This document shows positions 24,778-32,958 of a stretch of DNA of 64,000 nucleotides, piece after piece. The notes under the pieces are model-generated. The model did no database searches. It was given only the letters and a program-made list of their open reading frames with translations, and had not been told where the DNA came from. This stretch comes from Actinoplanes xinjiangensis (GTDB lineage: Bacteria; Actinomycetota; Actinomycetes; Mycobacteriales; Micromonosporaceae): the NCBI RefSeq assembly GCF_003148685.1, contig NZ_QGGR01000013.1, positions 232,457 to 296,456 on the forward strand. Reading direction: 5' to 3'. A program made the position numbers and the translations under genes. The first letter of the stretch is position 1, and every line of letters begins with the position of its first letter.

Positions 24778-25809
24778 TCAGTTCCAGCCGGTGGCGGTCA
24801 TGGCGACGGTCTGGCAGTCCTCGCACAGGTAGAGGCTGCGCGGTCCGTCGCCGTGCTCGCGGACCATGCTCGACACGGTGACCGCATGGAACATCAGGCG
24901 TTTGCAGGAGGGGCAGGACGGGTTCGGGTAGAGGCCGATCGGTGGGCCGCCGGCCGTACCGACCAGTCCCGGTGTGGTGTGCACGTGACCGTTGCTGTAG
25001 ACGAGGTCGGGGCCGTAGGGGCGCAGCAGCACCCGGCCGCGGCCGAAGTCCGGCTCGTCGGTGAACTCGTCATCGTCCGGCTCGTCCTCGTCGACGACCT
25101 GCTCGCCGTGATAGCGGCCGTCGGCGCCGGACTCGGCGAACACCGTCCATCGGCCGGTCGACGCCGGGGCGGCCAGGTGCGCCCGCTCGGCCGGCCAGGC
25201 CGGCAGGCCCGGCACGTCGGCGAGCCGCAGTGACAGGTAGTGCCAGACGACCGGGCTCGACGACGGGTCGGCCACCACCCGGTCGATCGGCAGCCCGACC
25301 GGATGTTCGGCGTCCGGGAAGTCACCCGGCTCGAGGAACACGGCCCGGCGGTGCGGGCTGAACCTCGGTTCGGCCGGTCCGGTCGACGGGATCCGGATGC
25401 CGGAGTCCTCGTAGATCTCCCGGTCGCCGCCGTTGCGTACGTCCTCGGCGATGGCGGTGAGGGCGGCGCCGGTGCCGATCGCCGACAGCGCCAGCGCGTC
25501 GTGGAAGTCCTGGCTGTCGCGCAGCCGCCGGGCCAGCGTCTGCACGCAGGCGTCGGGTGCCCCGGCGAGCAACTGGCACTGGTCGTCGAAGGCCACCTCG
25601 AACCGTTCCAGCAACCCGTCGACGACCTGCTCCTGATACGGCTGGAACCACTGTGGCCGGGTGCCGGCCAGATAGGCGAAGTGGTCACCGAGCCATGCCG
25701 GGTCACGGTCGCCGCGGGCCAGGTGCTCGACGAGCACGGCGACGTCCTCGGGGCTGTCGACGGGTATCGGGGGCTCGCCCGTCACGGGTTCGATCGGCAT
25801 GGCGGGCAC
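24778..25809 (-). CDS. Unknown protein with C-terminal zinc-finger-like cysteines
   Basis: 343 aa, ending 5 bp from the convergent EAL gene. The N-terminal half is helical (WLGDHFAYLAGTRPQWFQPYQEQVVDGLLERFEVAF). A middle part has a HYLSLRLADVPGLPAWP segment. The C-terminus has CPSCKRLMFHAV about 20 residues before LYLCEDCQTV, a four-cysteine knuckle likely to bind zinc. Start ATG 25809 could also be the in-frame ATG 25800 three codons later. No family is recognised. It overlaps no neighbour and ends the divergent set with the WYL regulator. Confidence 0.7.
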   Translation of the reverse strand: MPAMPIEPVTGEPPIPVDSPEDVAVLVEHLARGDRDPAWLGDHFAYLAGTRPQWFQPYQEQVVDGLLERFEVAFDDQCQLLAGAPDACVQTLARRLRDSQDFHDALALSAIGTGAALTAIAEDVRNGGDREIYEDSGIRIPSTGPAEPRFSPHRRAVFLEPGDFPDAEHPVGLPIDRVVADPSSSPVVWHYLSLRLADVPGLPAWPAERAHLAAPASTGRWTVFAESGADGRYHGEQVVDEDEPDDDEFTDEPDFGRGRVLLRPYGPDLVYSNGHVHTTPGLVGTAGGPPIGLYPNPSCPSCKRLMFHAVTVSSMVREHGDGPRSLYLCEDCQTVAMTATGWN

Positions 25810-25810
25810 G

Positions 25811-26785
25811 CTAGCACCGGTAGCGGCGGGCCATCGCGGTGATGCTGGCGCGCATCAGGTCGCGCAGTTCCGGTGGGGCGAGGACCTCGACGTCCTCACC
25901 GAGGCGCAGGAACTCGGCGTGGGCGTGTCTCACCGACTCGATCGGCAGGGTCACCGTCGTCCAGCCGTCCGGATCGGGCTCGCCGAGCGCGTCGCGGACG
26001 TTGCGGGCCATCGCCCGGGTCATCAGATACGGGATGCGGTCGAGGCCGGCGGGGGAGAGCCGCACGGTCGCCTCGGAGCGGTGCAGGCGCCGTTCGAAGT
26101 CCGCGGCCCACGCCGCCCAGGTCGCGGCGAGGTCGAAGTCGCCGGGTCGTTCGAAGGTCTCGTCGAGCACGGTCAGGTCCAGGATCGTCGCCACCCGGTA
26201 GGTGCGGATCTCCGCGTCGACGCGGGCCAGGAAATACCAGACGCCGGCCTTCAGGACGATGCCGAGCGGCTCGATGTCGCGGTCCACCTCGCGCGGCTCC
26301 CGCCATCGCCGGTAGCGCATCCGGGCCCGTCGCCGGTTCCACACCGCCCCGGCCAGGGCCGCCAGGTGCGGGTGGGTCTCGGTCTCGCGGAACCATCCGG
26401 CCGCGTCGAGGTGGAAGCGGTCGCGGACCTCGTCGACGTGCCGGGCGAGCCGGGCCGGGAGCGCGGCCCGCAGTTTCAGTTCGGCGGTGGTGAGCACGGC
26501 TCCGAGCCCCAGGTCGGCGGCCGCCTCCGGCACCCCGGCCAGGAAGATCGTCCCGGCCTCCTGCGGGGTCAGGCCGGTGAGCCGGGTCCGGTAGCCGTCG
26601 ACGAGCTGATAGCCGCCGTTGGCGCCGAGTTCGGCGTAGACCGGGACGCCGGCCGCGCCGAGGGCCTCGATGTCGCGGTAGACGGTGCGCACCGAGACGC
26701 CCAACTCGGTGGCGATCTGCTGCGCGGTGAGCCGGCCGCGGTCCTGAAGCAGCAGGACCACGGAGAGCAGACGGCTGGCACGCAT
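25811..26785 (-). CDS. WYL-domain (YafY-like) transcriptional regulator
   Basis: 324 aa from ATG 26785, the family's normal start (MRASRLLSVVLLLQDRGRLTA). An in-frame ATG at 26815 would add 10 residues and place the operator within the coding region, so I prefer 26785. Helix-turn-helix: LTAQQIATELGVSVRTVYRDIEAL. The WYL-type ligand domain (about 145-215) carries IEPLGIVLKAGVWYFLARVD. It is divergent from a glyoxalase-family gene, a very common pairing in actinomycetes, and an inverted repeat lies in the promoter region between them. Confidence 0.88.
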   Translation of the reverse strand: MRASRLLSVVLLLQDRGRLTAQQIATELGVSVRTVYRDIEALGAAGVPVYAELGANGGYQLVDGYRTRLTGLTPQEAGTIFLAGVPEAAADLGLGAVLTTAELKLRAALPARLARHVDEVRDRFHLDAAGWFRETETHPHLAALAGAVWNRRRARMRYRRWREPREVDRDIEPLGIVLKAGVWYFLARVDAEIRTYRVATILDLTVLDETFERPGDFDLAATWAAWAADFERRLHRSEATVRLSPAGLDRIPYLMTRAMARNVRDALGEPDPDGWTTVTLPIESVRHAHAEFLRLGEDVEVLAPPELRDLMRASITAMARRYRC

Positions 26786-26793
26786 TCCCGAAG

Positions 26794-26812
26794 ACTGCCA
26801 CAGGATGTCAGT
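26794..26812 (+). promoter_or_regulatory. Probable WYL-regulator operator
   Basis: Arms ACTGCCA and TGTCAGT (one mismatch) around a 5-bp spacer, 9 bp upstream of the regulator start and 52 bp upstream of the divergent glyoxalase gene. The position suits control of both genes. Confidence 0.6.
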
Positions 26813-26863
26813 CATGCGTGGCAGGGTCATCGGCGACGAGACGAAGACGAAAGGAACACCACC

Positions 26864-27226
26864 ATGGCACTCGCCCGTTATGTCGGTTTCTCCCTGGACT
26901 GCGACGACCCGGTGACCCTCGCCGACTTCTACGTGAAGCTGCTCGGCATGGAGATCTCCTACACCAGCGACGAGTTCGTCTACCTCGGCGCATCCGGCAA
27001 CGGCATCGGCTTCGTGAAGGTGGAGAAGTACCTGCCGCCGACCTGGCCCGGCGCCGACGTGCCCAAGCAGGCGCACGTGGAGCTGGGCGTCGACGACCTG
27101 GAGGCCGGTGAGGCGGCGATCCTCGCGATCGGCGCCACCAAGCCGGACCACCAGCCGCAGCCGGATCGCTGGCGGGTCCTGCTCGACCCGGCCGGCCACC
27201 CGTTCTGCATCTCCGCGTCGGTCTAG
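26864..27226 (+). CDS. VOC (glyoxalase/bleomycin-resistance) family protein
   Basis: 120 aa, a single VOC unit pair. MALARYVGFSLDCDDPVTLADFYVKLLGMEI is the classic first half; HVELGVDDLEAGEAAILAIGA and RVLLDPAGHPFCI the second. Metal ligands in this family come from the strand positions His/Glu; the GHPFCIS ending is typical of uncharacterised glyoxalase-like proteins, so the reaction is unknown. AAAGGAA (26850-26856) precedes ATG 26864. Divergent from, and probably controlled by, the WYL regulator. Confidence 0.9.
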   Translation: MALARYVGFSLDCDDPVTLADFYVKLLGMEISYTSDEFVYLGASGNGIGFVKVEKYLPPTWPGADVPKQAHVELGVDDLEAGEAAILAIGATKPDHQPQPDRWRVLLDPAGHPFCISASV

Positions 27227-27296
27227 CGGCCGCACACCTGGAATTCGCGTACCGCGTGACCATGACGCGCGGTGCCCGCGGTCGGCGCCACGGTCC

Positions 27297-27327
27297 TCGC
27301 CTCCGTCACCGCCGGTGACGGAGGCGA
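27297..27327. terminator. Hairpin between convergent genes
   Basis: A perfect 14-bp stem (27297-27310 with 27314-27327, CGCCTCCGTCACC core) with a GCC loop, about midway between the glyoxalase and the convergent dienelactone hydrolase genes. Confidence 0.75.
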
Positions 27328-27410
27328 CCCGGGTCCCGGGGATCCGGTCGGTCGAGGTCGCGATGCGGTACGCCTCGGACAGGCCGCGAACTCTCCCGCC
27401 GAGGTGGAAT

Positions 27411-28139
27411 CTAGCTTTCGCGGAAGAAGGCGACCGCCTCGATCAGGGCCCGATCGGTGAGCGCGGGGTCGTGGCGAGGGCCGACGTCGCGCATGAACGC
27501 GTGCTCCCCGCCGGTGTAGACGTGCAACTCCAGGTCGGTCAGCCCGGCCGCATAGAGGCGGCGCAGGATGTCCAGCCGTGCGTCGGCCGGGACGTGCGAG
27601 TCCTGACTGCCGAAGACGATCAGCAGCCGTCCCCGGATCTCCGCGGCCCGTTCGAGGCTGCCCGCGTCGGCGTCCGCACCCAGCGCGCCGTTGTGCAGAC
27701 CGGTCGGGTAGAAGCAGACCGTCGCCTTCACCCGCTGATCGAAAGCGGCCCGGAACGCCAGATGGCCGCCGATGCAGAACCCGGTCACGAACACGTCCGA
27801 CACATCCGGCCGGGCGTCCAGATAGTCCAGCACCGCGGTCCGGTCGGCGTCGAACGCCGCCGTCGTGGTCGCCGCCGCCCCCGCCAGGCCCCGCTGCTTG
27901 CCGGCGTCGTCGAACTCCAGGGCCACCCCGGCCAGCGGCCCGTGCGGATAGATCTCCGGCACCACCACCACGAACCCGTCCGCCGCCAGACGCCGGGCCG
28001 TACGCAGCGTCGACTCGGTCAACTGGAAGATGTCGGTGTACAGCAGCAGACCCTTCCTCCCGCTGTCGTCATCACCGGCCGGGCTGATCACGATCGTCCG
28101 GATATCGCCCACCCGGACCTCTTCTTCACGTAACTTCAT
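27411..28139 (-). CDS. Dienelactone hydrolase family protein
   Basis: 242 aa from ATG 28139 (GTG 28147 in frame is possible). Alpha/beta hydrolase of the DLH type: nucleophile elbow TGFCIGGH with Cys in the GxCxG position, as in true dienelactone hydrolases, a catalytic Asp in GSQDSHVP and His in YTGGEHAFM. It would hydrolyse a small ester or lactone; the natural substrate is unknown. The start lies 50 bp from the divergent DUF4184 gene. Confidence 0.88.
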   Translation of the reverse strand: MKLREEEVRVGDIRTIVISPAGDDDSGRKGLLLYTDIFQLTESTLRTARRLAADGFVVVVPEIYPHGPLAGVALEFDDAGKQRGLAGAAATTTAAFDADRTAVLDYLDARPDVSDVFVTGFCIGGHLAFRAAFDQRVKATVCFYPTGLHNGALGADADAGSLERAAEIRGRLLIVFGSQDSHVPADARLDILRRLYAAGLTDLELHVYTGGEHAFMRDVGPRHDPALTDRALIEAVAFFRES

Positions 28140-28188
28140 GATCAGCACATTAGGGGCCCGGTGGGCACGGGTGGCTATCGTGCGGACG

Positions 28189-28887
28189 GTGCCGAGTACA
28201 TTTCCCACCCATCCCGCCGGAATCCTGCCCCTCAAACTGTGGCGGCCCCGCTGGTTCGACGGTGTCGCCCTCACCCTGGGAGCGGCGTCACCCGACGTGG
28301 CGTACCTCGTCGACGGCAGCGGCCTCCCGGTCTGGCCGCTCTCCCACCAGCTGCACGGACTGATCATTTTCTGCCTGCCGGTCACTCTGCTCGGCTGCCT
28401 GATGGTGCGCCGCGCGGTCCCGGTGATCGCCGCCCACCTGCCCGCCGGCGGGCCGTTCGCGCTGCGCGACTACGGTGCGCTGCGCACCTCCGGGCACCGC
28501 TGGTGGATCACCGTGACCTCGGCGATCATCGGCGCCGGCAGCCACCTGGTCCTCGACGGGCTCGAAGCCTGGTTCCCGGCGATCGAATACCCCGCGCACC
28601 TCGTCGGGCTCGCCGTCATGGCGGCGATCGCGGCGGTCATCGGCCGGCGGCGTCTCCTGGTGCAGTGGCACGGGGCGGCGCCGTTCGCCTCCCGGCAGCC
28701 GGTCCGGTTCTGGTCCGTCGTGGCTGCGGTCGCGGTGCCGCTGCTCGCGGTCACCCCGTTCCTCCCGGCCGCGTCGCTTCCCCACACCACAGGCGTACGG
28801 GTCCTGACCGCCCTCGCCCTCGGCCTGCTCACCGCCGCACTGGTCATCGGCGGCCGCCGCCCCGCCCACACGCCGGCCCCCACCTGA
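28189..28887 (+). CDS. DUF4184-family membrane protein
   Basis: 232 aa. The N-terminal PSTFPTHPAGILPLKLWRPRW is the hallmark PFTxxHPA motif of the family. About six membrane helices follow, with SPDVAYLVDG and LSHQLHGLIIFCLPV conserved-looking. The His/Asp residues in these motifs recall metal-dependent membrane hydrolases, but the function is unknown. GTG 28189 is chosen as nearest to the motif; GTG 28180 is an alternative. A strong hairpin with a T run follows the stop. Confidence 0.85.
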   Translation: MPSTFPTHPAGILPLKLWRPRWFDGVALTLGAASPDVAYLVDGSGLPVWPLSHQLHGLIIFCLPVTLLGCLMVRRAVPVIAAHLPAGGPFALRDYGALRTSGHRWWITVTSAIIGAGSHLVLDGLEAWFPAIEYPAHLVGLAVMAAIAAVIGRRRLLVQWHGAAPFASRQPVRFWSVVAAVAVPLLAVTPFLPAASLPHTTGVRVLTALALGLLTAALVIGGRRPAHTPAPT

Positions 28888-28917
28888 CCCCGGACCCCCA
28901 CCCGATCCACCCCCAAT

Positions 28918-28980
28918 CCGGCTGGCTCCCACCGCTGTCTCAGCGCGCTTTTGGCAGCGGTGGGAGCCAGCCGGGTTTTT
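28918..28980 (+). terminator. Strong rho-independent terminator
   Basis: A perfect 20-bp stem (CCGGCTGGCTCCCACCGCTG at 28918-28937 with 28955-28974), a 17-nt loop and then GTTTTT (28975-28980). It is the most classical terminator in the window and ends the DUF4184 transcript. Confidence 0.9.
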
Positions 28981-29042
28981 CGGGCTGGTCGTCACCGCTG
29001 TCTCAGCGGGTTTTTGGCAGCGGTGGGAGCCAGCCGGGTTTT
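28930..29042 (+). repeat. Partial tandem duplication of the terminator
   Basis: The segment from CACCGCTGTCTCAGCG to GGGAGCCAGCCGGGTTTT (28930-28979) recurs at 28993-29042 with 2-3 changes, a period of 63 bp. The second copy lacks the left half of the long stem and keeps only an 8-bp stem, so it is a weak back-up terminator at most. Confidence 0.8.
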
Positions 29043-29058
29043 CGGGGCGGGGTCGCGG

Positions 29059-30120
29059 TCAGGGTCTGGCGTTTTCCGGGGCGGGGCGTAGTTCGCCGGA
29101 GCCGCGGCGGATCAGGGTGGTCGGGATCCAGTGTTCGGCGGGCGGGCCGGTGTGGCCGTCGATCCGGCGGAACAGCGCCTGGGCGGCGGTGCGGCCCATC
29201 GCCGCCGGGTCCTGGGCGATCACGGTGATCGCCGGTTCGAGCAGGTCGGCCAGCGGGAAGTCGTCGAAGCCGACCACGGCCACGGTACGGTGCAGGCCGA
29301 GCCGGCGCAGCGCCCGCACCGTACCGGCGGTCACCGAGTTCTGGGCGGTGAACAGGGCGGTCGGCGGGTCGGGCCGGTGGAACAGCTCCAGCACCCGGCT
29401 CTCGGCGAGCGCCTCGGAACCCAGGTCGGTGAGGATCAGCCGCTCGTCGGGTTCGATGCCGATCTCCCGCAGCCCGGCCAGGTAACCGTCCTGCCGGAGC
29501 CGGGCCGTCGGGATCCGGACGTTGTCGCTGAGGCAGGCGATCCGGCGGTGCCCGTGGGCGGCCAGGTGCCGGGTCGCCTCGGTGGCACCGAGCACGTTGG
29601 TGGCGAGCACGGTGTCGCCCGGGAAGCCGGTGCCGGGCCGGTCGACGAACACCACCGGCGTGTCCACCCGCAGCTCCGACGCCAGGTAGCTCTGGTCCTC
29701 GCTGACCGTCGCCATGATCAGGCCGTCGGCGCGGCGCATGGTGATGGCACGGGCCAGTTCACGTTCCCGGTTCGAGCACTCGTCGAGATTGCCGGTGATC
29801 ACCTGCACCCCGCGGGCCCGGGCCTCGTCGTCGACCGCCCGGTGCAGGGTGGCGAAGAACGGGTTGCCGACGTCCTTGAGCAGCAACGCGATCATCTCGG
29901 TCCGGCGGTCGCTGCGCCGCAGTGTGCTGGCCCCGATGTCCGGACTGTAGTTGAGGATCGCGATCGCGCTGCGCACCTGGGCGACCAGCAGGGGAGAGAC
30001 GTTCTCCTCGTTGTTGACGACGCGGGAGACCGTTTTGAGGCTGACGCCGGCGATCTTCGCGACGTCGTTCATCGTGGGCCGGCCGCTGCCCCGCCCACGG
30101 GACGTCCGTTCCGGTGCCAT
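29059..30120 (-). CDS. LacI-family transcriptional regulator
   Basis: 353 aa. The N-terminal HTH (TMNDVAKIAGVSLKTVSRVVNNEENVSP) and hinge helix are canonical; the rest is a periplasmic-binding-protein-like domain (IALLLKDVGNPFFATLHRAVDDEA at about 75, TAVVGFDDFPLADLLEPAITVI-type motif near 275). The N-terminus carries a short basic extension (RTSRGRGSGRP). Divergent from the CBM42 protein gene, with three related operator sequences in the 241-bp gap, so it most likely represses itself and that gene in response to an arabinose-containing sugar (inference). Confidence 0.93.
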   Translation of the reverse strand: MAPERTSRGRGSGRPTMNDVAKIAGVSLKTVSRVVNNEENVSPLLVAQVRSAIAILNYSPDIGASTLRRSDRRTEMIALLLKDVGNPFFATLHRAVDDEARARGVQVITGNLDECSNRERELARAITMRRADGLIMATVSEDQSYLASELRVDTPVVFVDRPGTGFPGDTVLATNVLGATEATRHLAAHGHRRIACLSDNVRIPTARLRQDGYLAGLREIGIEPDERLILTDLGSEALAESRVLELFHRPDPPTALFTAQNSVTAGTVRALRRLGLHRTVAVVGFDDFPLADLLEPAITVIAQDPAAMGRTAAQALFRRIDGHTGPPAEHWIPTTLIRRGSGELRPAPENARP

Positions 30121-30178
30121 CGCCCCTCGTCCCCCGTGCTCGCCGATCGGGCTACAGCGTAAACGCGCGTCCCGGCCC

Positions 30179-30304
30179 AGACAACGCTGTCAGGTGGCGA
30201 ACGAGGCGTCGATACGTTTCACTGACCATGGATAACAAACCTTCCCGAAACAATCTGTTGACAACGATGGAGAGCTCACGTTCACTCCCTTGACAACGTT
30301 GTCA
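30179..30304 (+). promoter_or_regulatory. Three LacI-type operators in a divergent promoter
   Basis: O1 (30291-30304) is the perfect palindrome TGACAACGTTGTCA. O2 (30179-30192), AGACAACGCTGTCA, matches at 12 of 14 positions. O3 (30259-30272) matches at 10 of 14, with one good half. TTGACA (30258-30263) is a -35 candidate overlapping O3, and O1 would then cover the start region. Spacings (O2-O3 80 bp, O3-O1 32 bp) allow DNA looping. Confidence 0.8.
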
Positions 30305-30361
30305 GGGACGCGCCGTCCCACCCCTTCTTTACCTTTGTCGTGACCAGGAGCCCCACACCAG

Positions 30362-31240
30362 ATGACGAAGGCCGACAACTCCGAAACCCAGCGCATCGGC
30401 GGATGGATCCCGCCCTACGCGCCGGGTGGCACGGAGTACGCCAGCACCGCCGCCGGGCCGCAACCACGCGGCCCCGGAGGGCCTGCGTCGCAGCTCGGAG
30501 GAGCGATTCCGCCGTCGACCCGGCTGTCCAGCCGGCCGGTGCTGGCGCTCGTCGCCGCGACCGCCCTGGCCACGCTCGGCTACGGCATCGCCGCCATCGT
30601 GGTGCTCGGCGACGAGCCGCCACGACAGCCCGAGTTCGCGCTCCCGGCGCAGCTGACCAGGTCACCCGCGGCGGCATCCCCGCCGGTGTCGGTGTTCCCC
30701 GCCCCGCCCGGCGGCGCGGCCCCGCCCAGCCGGGACATCCGCAGGGTGAGCGCCGGCACCACCACCCGGCCCGGCAGCGGCTCACCCACCCCCAGCCGGA
30801 CGTCCTCCACTCCGGCGCCGGACCCGGCCTTCACCGTCGGCCGTACCGTCGGCGTCGGCGTGACCGGGCTGACCGGGTACCGGCTGCGCAACCGCGACTT
30901 CGTCGCCCGGATCGAAGCCGACAGCACCGCCCGGGGACTCAGCGGGCACTTCCTGGTCCGGCAGGGGCTCGCCGACGCCGGCTGCGTGTCTTTCGAATCC
31001 GCCGAGCATCCCGGCTTCTACCTGCGGCATCGCAACTACGTGCTGCTTCTCGAACGATACGATGCGTCCGGTCTCTACCGGTCCGACGCCACGTTCTGCC
31101 CGCAGGCATCGGGCGGCGGGTTCGCGCTGCGCTCGGTGAACTTCCCGGACCATCACCTCATCCGGGCCGACGGGCTCGTCCGGCTCGTGCGGTCCACGGC
31201 CGCCCAGGCGACACCGTTTCGGGCGCTGCCCCCGATCTGA
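30362..31240 (+). CDS. Membrane-anchored AbfB (CBM42) arabinose-binding protein
   Basis: 292 aa. A cytoplasmic N-terminus is followed by one membrane helix (about 58-83; VLALVAATALATLGYGIAAIVVL), a Pro/Ser/Thr-rich spacer and a C-terminal AbfB domain (about 160-288). The latter shows FLVRQGLADAGCVSFESAEHP, GFYLRHRNYVLLLERYD and FATFCPQ-like DATFCPQASGGGFALRSVN, the beta-trefoil repeats that bind arabinofuranose side chains. There is no catalytic domain, so it probably holds arabinoxylan at the cell surface or senses it. Its gene faces a LacI-type repressor across shared operators. Confidence 0.85.
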   Translation: MTKADNSETQRIGGWIPPYAPGGTEYASTAAGPQPRGPGGPASQLGGAIPPSTRLSSRPVLALVAATALATLGYGIAAIVVLGDEPPRQPEFALPAQLTRSPAAASPPVSVFPAPPGGAAPPSRDIRRVSAGTTTRPGSGSPTPSRTSSTPAPDPAFTVGRTVGVGVTGLTGYRLRNRDFVARIEADSTARGLSGHFLVRQGLADAGCVSFESAEHPGFYLRHRNYVLLLERYDASGLYRSDATFCPQASGGGFALRSVNFPDHHLIRADGLVRLVRSTAAQATPFRALPPI

Positions 31241-31303
31241 GCGTCCCGACCCGACAGCCCGCACCGGGCGCTGCTTCCCGAACTGACCGAACGGACATCC
31301 ACC

Positions 31304-31915
31304 ATGCCCCTCACCTCGGCGGACATCCAGAAGATGGCATTCCGCGACCCCTTGCCGGGTGAACGCGGCTACGACAGAGACCAGGTCGACGAGTTCCTCG
31401 GTGTGGCCGAGCGGGCGTTCACCCGCCTCAGCGGCCAGAACCGGGCGTTGCGCGAACGACTCCAGCACGCCGCGCCGGAACAGGAGGCGGCCGGCATCGC
31501 CGCCGAACTGGACCGGCTGCGCGCCGCGCAGGCACGCGCCGAGGAACAGGCACGGGCGCTGACCGCCGAACTCGCCCGCGCCCGCGAGACACAACGGCCC
31601 GCCGAAGGCAACGATCGTGTCCTCGCGGTCGCCCGGCGCCACGCCGACGACCACCTGCGCGAGGCCGAGGAGCAGGCACGGGCCCTGCTCGACAACGCCC
31701 GCGCCAAAGCCGACCAGATGACCAGCGACGCCGAACTGGCCGCGGCTACCATCGACAGCGACGCCCGCCACCGGCACGCCACCGCGATCCACGGCCTGGC
31801 CGGCGAGCGGGAGGCCGCGCTCGCCGAGATCGCCCGGCTCACCGAGGTGCTGCACAGCCGGCGGGCCGGACTACGGGACATGATCGAGGACCGGCTGCAC
31901 GAGATGGGCGGGTAG
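31304..31915 (+). CDS. DivIVA-domain coiled-coil protein
   Basis: 203 aa. The N-terminus (LTSADIQKMAFRDPLPGERGYDRDQVDEFL) is the DivIVA membrane-binding motif, with the FRD..xGYDxxQVDxF signature. The remaining 160 residues are Ala/Arg/Glu-rich coiled coil. Length is shorter than Wag31-type polar growth proteins, so it is probably an accessory paralogue, not the essential polarity protein. It lies 63 bp after the CBM42 gene and may share its transcript. Confidence 0.85.
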   Translation: MPLTSADIQKMAFRDPLPGERGYDRDQVDEFLGVAERAFTRLSGQNRALRERLQHAAPEQEAAGIAAELDRLRAAQARAEEQARALTAELARARETQRPAEGNDRVLAVARRHADDHLREAEEQARALLDNARAKADQMTSDAELAAATIDSDARHRHATAIHGLAGEREAALAEIARLTEVLHSRRAGLRDMIEDRLHEMGG

Positions 31916-31983
31916 CCGCCGGCCACCGGATTCAGCCCGGCGGTCGCGCTGCGGCCCCGCGCCGCAGTCACGCCGCGCGGAGC

Positions 31984-32958
31984 CTACGAGACCGTCTGTT
32001 CTGCTGTCGGGGGCTGTTCCGGGCGTACCGGATGGTCGGGATTGCGGCGAAGCCCCAGGTCGGAGACCTGACCGAGATGGCGCAGCTTGTCGGGGTTGAC
32101 CACCGACCGTGCCGCCCGGACCCGGCCGTCGGTGATGTCGAGTGACATCACCGCGAGGATCCGATCGTGGGCGTCGTGGAAGACCGCACCCGGGCGGCCG
32201 TTCACCCGCGCCGGGCGCCGGGTGACACCGATCCGGCCGAAGCGGCGGAACAGGCCGGCGAAGAACCGCGCCACCGCCAGGCTGCCGGTGGGTGGCGTCG
32301 CCAGCGCCTGCGCCTTGCCGCCGCCGTCACCGATCAGCACGACGTCCGGGGCCAGCATCACCATCAGCGCGTCGATGTCGCCGCCCGCCGCGGCCGCGAA
32401 GAACCGGTCGGCGAGCGCCGCTGCCTCCGCCTGCCGTTCCGGCGGACCGTCCGGCGCCGGAACACCGGCGTCGACGCGCTGCCGGGCGCGGGCGAAGATC
32501 TGCCGGCAGTTCGCCTCCGACCTGCCCACCAGGGCGGCGACCTCCGGATATCCGAATCCGAACACCTCGCGCAGCATGAACACCGCCCGCTCGACCGGCG
32601 ACAGCGCCTCCAGCAGCACCAGGAACGCCATCGACAGCGAGTCGGCCAGCTCGGCGTGCTCGGCCGGACCACGTTCCCCGGCCGGGGCCACCAGCGGCTC
32701 CGGGAGCCAGGCACCGACGTACGTCTCCCGGCGCACCCGCGCCGACCCGAGGTGGTTGATGCCCAGCCGGGTCACCGCGGTCGTCAGGTACGCCTTCACG
32801 TTCGCCACCGCGGTGCCCGCCCGCCGGGCCTTGACCAGCCCCAGCATGGCGTCCTGCACGATGTCCTCGGCGTCGCCGACCGAGCCCGTCATCCCGTACG
32901 CGATGGAGAACAGCAGCGGCCGGTAACCGGCCGCCGCCGTCTCGTCCGATGACGTCAC
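31984..32958 (-). CDS. ECF41-group sigma factor with C-terminal SnoaL-like domain (SigJ type)
   Basis: 324 aa from GTG 32958, overlapping the AhpD-like stop by GTGA. Sigma-2 (YRPLLFSIAYGMTGSVGDAEDIVQD) and sigma-4 (EVFGFGYPEVAALVGRSEANCRQ) regions are clear. The C-terminal SnoaL-like domain replaces an anti-sigma factor, and the diagnostic ECF41 motifs WLPEP, DGGGK and NPDKL are all present. In this group the extension both activates and restrains the sigma factor. The genetic linkage to a carboxymuconolactone-decarboxylase-like protein is the group's conserved context. Confidence 0.93.
   Translation of the reverse strand: MTSSDETAAAGYRPLLFSIAYGMTGSVGDAEDIVQDAMLGLVKARRAGTAVANVKAYLTTAVTRLGINHLGSARVRRETYVGAWLPEPLVAPAGERGPAEHAELADSLSMAFLVLLEALSPVERAVFMLREVFGFGYPEVAALVGRSEANCRQIFARARQRVDAGVPAPDGPPERQAEAAALADRFFAAAAGGDIDALMVMLAPDVVLIGDGGGKAQALATPPTGSLAVARFFAGLFRRFGRIGVTRRPARVNGRPGAVFHDAHDRILAVMSLDITDGRVRAARSVVNPDKLRHLGQVSDLGLRRNPDHPVRPEQPPTAEQTVS

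Noticed and set aside
28930..29042. Two-copy repeat considered as a CRISPR array
   Set aside because: Only two units, no spacers of regular length, and the unit folds into a terminator.
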